The notes beneath the pieces were generated by a model. That model searched no databases, had not been told where the DNA came from, and was given only the letters and a program-made list of their open reading frames with translations. Positions 52,440-53,799 of a stretch of 53,799 nucleotides of DNA are shown here, in pieces; positions within the stretch are counted from its first letter, which is position 1; every line of letters starts with the position of its first letter. The DNA comes from Pseudomonadota bacterium. GTDB taxonomy: Bacteria > Pseudomonadota > Gammaproteobacteria > Legionellales > Legionellaceae. Position numbers and translations under genes: made by a program. The stretch lies in NCBI GenBank assembly GCA_021848965.1, contig JAJZTL010000003.1:1-53799 (forward strand), given 5' to 3'.

Positions 52440-53690
52440 TTAAGTTAACGTATGTTGTATATCTTGTGGAAGCCGTTCATAACGTGTGGCAAACAATTGC
52501 CTTATGCCATACAAGTTATTTTTAACCAGTGGCATGCCATTTCGCCATTTAGCTTGATGAAGCCGTCGTAATGTTAAAAAGACATTGACCTTAAGAGCTT
52601 CTTCCGATTGAAAAAATCCTCCCATACGTTGTCTATTTTTTTCAAGAATAGAATTGAAAGACTCAACGGTATTCGTGGTATAAAAATACTTACGCACTTC
52701 TTGTGGCAATGCTAAGAAGGCTAAATAATGAGATTTTTTGCTAATTAGTGCCTGCATAAAAAAAGGATAACTTGCTTCATATTGTTGGCAGAGTGTTGTA
52801 AATTGTTGTTCTGCTTGTTCTTGGTTATTTAACAATTTGATGGTTTGAAGTGTTTGGTTAAAAGCTTGGGCGTCGCTTTTCCCCATATTTTTGTGAACAT
52901 TGCGCTGCATATGAATAAAACACAACTGATGATAAGCTTGTGGATACAAGGTGCCAATAGCTTCTTTCAATCCAGAGAAATCATCCGAAACAATAAATAA
53001 CGGATTTTTTGCACCGCGTTGAATTAATTGATTGAGTGTTTGTAACCAAAAAGCTTTCGACTCATTTCCGGCATAAATATAAAGGCCATAAAGTGATTTA
53101 TGAGCAGTAAAATCAATACCTATGACAACATAGATGACCACTTTTCTCACTTTATCATTGAGAAGTGCTTCAGCATGATAAGCGTCAATAAAAAGTCCCA
53201 TGACATCGGAAGGTAGCTCTCGTTGTTGCCACTGTTCGAATAGCTGATGATAATGTTTTTTCAGGGAATCAATTTCTTCGGGGTTATAATGTAAATTCAG
53301 TGCTTTTAAAGTTTTTTGAATTTGTTGAGGGGAGTAGCCATTTATTAATAAAGACTCAAGTAATGCTTCTCGTTCCTCATAATCACGTTGATATAAAGGA
53401 GGCAAAATAGCGGGTCTGAAATCGCCATCTCTATCCCGAGGAACTGATAAGCTGAGCTTGCCCATAGGCGTGCCTAATTCTCTTTCAAAAAAACCATTGC
53501 CTTTGTCATCTGGGTTTTGTTCCAGATGTAATTGGCGCTCTGCTTGCATTAAGAGATTCATGCTGGTTTGTAAAATTTGCGCCGGACTGACCTTGTTACC
53601 GGATTGAATCTCATCTAAAATATTTTTTGCCAAGTGATTGGCAAGGTGCTCGTGACGATTTGTCATTGTCATATAAAGTGCCTCATTCAT
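52440..53690 (-). CDS. IS256-family (Mutator-type) transposase
   Basis: A 416-residue DDE transposase. The N-terminal zone (LERELGTPMGKLSLSVPRDR-like segment at about 68-87) ends in DRDGDFRPAILPPLYQR; the catalytic acids are visible in LFIDAYHAEAL (about 166-176, first Asp), IVSDDFSGLKEAI (about 233-245, second Asp) and NTVESFNSILEKNRQRMGGF (Glu, about 342-361), with the CFIHMQRNVHKNM helix (about 257-269) between, all typical of IS256/Mutator. Length is normal and no lesion is visible, so it may be active. The start ATG at 53690 is plausible; a second ATG lies six codons on. Confidence 0.95.
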   Translation of the reverse strand: MNEALYMTMTNRHEHLANHLAKNILDEIQSGNKVSPAQILQTSMNLLMQAERQLHLEQNPDDKGNGFFERELGTPMGKLSLSVPRDRDGDFRPAILPPLYQRDYEEREALLESLLINGYSPQQIQKTLKALNLHYNPEEIDSLKKHYHQLFEQWQQRELPSDVMGLFIDAYHAEALLNDKVRKVVIYVVIGIDFTAHKSLYGLYIYAGNESKAFWLQTLNQLIQRGAKNPLFIVSDDFSGLKEAIGTLYPQAYHQLCFIHMQRNVHKNMGKSDAQAFNQTLQTIKLLNNQEQAEQQFTTLCQQYEASYPFFMQALISKKSHYLAFLALPQEVRKYFYTTNTVESFNSILEKNRQRMGGFFQSEEALKVNVFLTLRRLHQAKWRNGMPLVKNNLYGIRQLFATRYERLPQDIQHTLT

Positions 53691-53724
53691 AGATCTTCTC
53701 TTTTTATTTGTTTGTTATTTAGAA

Positions 53725-53763
53725 GAGAAGATCTTCTCAAATTAAAGGTAGTTTGCAACTACC
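53725..53763. other. Two hairpins at the promoter side of the IS256 element
   Basis: GAGAAGATCTTCTC (53725-53738) is a perfect 14-bp palindrome, and GGTAGTT-TGC-AACTACC (53747-53763) is a 7-bp stem. Both lie between the right inverted end and the transposase start. They could fold in a transcript entering from outside and limit impinging transcription of the transposase, or be transposase sites; sequence alone cannot decide. Confidence 0.5.
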
Positions 53764-53799
53764 TCGCTTCTATTAGACACAATTCTTTTAATACTCCCA

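Larger units (their letters stand above)
52346..53798. mobile_element. IS256-family insertion sequence
   Basis: The transposase gene is flanked by imperfect inverted ends: GAGACTTATCTACTAAATTG then TGTCT on the left (52346-52370), and on the right (53775-53798, reverse complement) GGGAGTATTAAAAGAATTGT then GTCT. They share an exact core AATTGTGTCT and a looser outer half. The right end touches the window edge, so the target duplication cannot be checked. The 45 bp between the Smr fusion gene and the left end hold nothing recognisable. Confidence 0.75.

Overview
This window looks like the chromosome of an AT-rich gammaproteobacterium, most likely a host-associated Legionellales relative (Coxiella/Legionella side). 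The evidence is gene content and order: tRNA-fMet-rimP-nusA-infB-rbfA-truB, grpE-dnaK-dnaJ, hemA-prfA-prmC, aroQ-accB-accC and ybeZ-ybeY-corC. In addition there is a four-helix membrane protein resembling the Dot/Icm component IcmC/DotE, and a serine-rich protein with an acidic C-terminus like Dot/Icm substrates. This placement is inference; no rRNA is present.

Layout. 0-0.95 kb: a dispersed repeat, a possible IS end and a MazEF-type toxin-antitoxin pair. 0.95-5.4 kb (minus): psd, tRNA-Asn, gmd, corC, ybeY, ybeZ. 5.5-8.1 kb (plus): udk, fabI, a cytochrome c5-like protein, a lipoprotein L,D-transpeptidase. 8.2-12.7 kb: pyrE (minus), then grpE-dnaK-dnaJ with sigma-32-like promoters. 12.7-16.7 kb (minus): prmC, prfA, hemA and a CcmI-like TPR protein. 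16.8-20.4 kb: nuoM-nuoN detached from the rest of complex I, and the IcmC-like gene. 20.5-22.7 kb: fpr and a class I aldolase. 22.7-24 kb: a dead IS982 transposase and a collapsed GIY-YIG cassette. 24-32.6 kb: an unusual accessory cluster. 32.6-42 kb: htpG, an orphan acyl-CoA carboxylase beta subunit, dksA, PPi-type phosphofructokinase, accC, accB, aroQ, a TPR protein. 42-48 kb: the nusA-infB operon. 48-52.3 kb: a beta-propeller protein, an effector candidate, prmB and an Smr-chorismate mutase fusion. 52.3 kb to the end: an IS256-family element.

The most interesting unit is 24-32.6 kb. It holds an AsnRS-like enzyme without an anticodon-binding domain, a SAM methyltransferase, an APH-type kinase, a second class II aaRS-like (HisRS/HisZ-type) protein, two MFS transporters, and an S66 peptidase of the MccF/LdcA family with Ser-Glu-His all visible. 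Four of these genes are packed with 1-4 bp overlaps or a 3 bp gap. Amino-acid activation, methylation, phosphorylation, export and a possible immunity peptidase together suggest a small amino-acid-derived metabolite, possibly aminoacyl-nucleotide-like. This is a hypothesis.

The second theme is palindromic repeats. Family A (short hairpins with core GGGCGAATAATATTCGCCC, and ~86-101 bp paired forms) occurs at nine loci; family B at three; family C at two. One member of each family lies in-frame inside a protein-coding gene: A in the Smr-chorismate mutase fusion, B in an MFS transporter, C in the leader of the cytochrome. This resembles the protein-invading palindromic elements of Rickettsia. 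A fourth type, a 28 bp GC-rich palindrome, brackets the GIY-YIG remnant.
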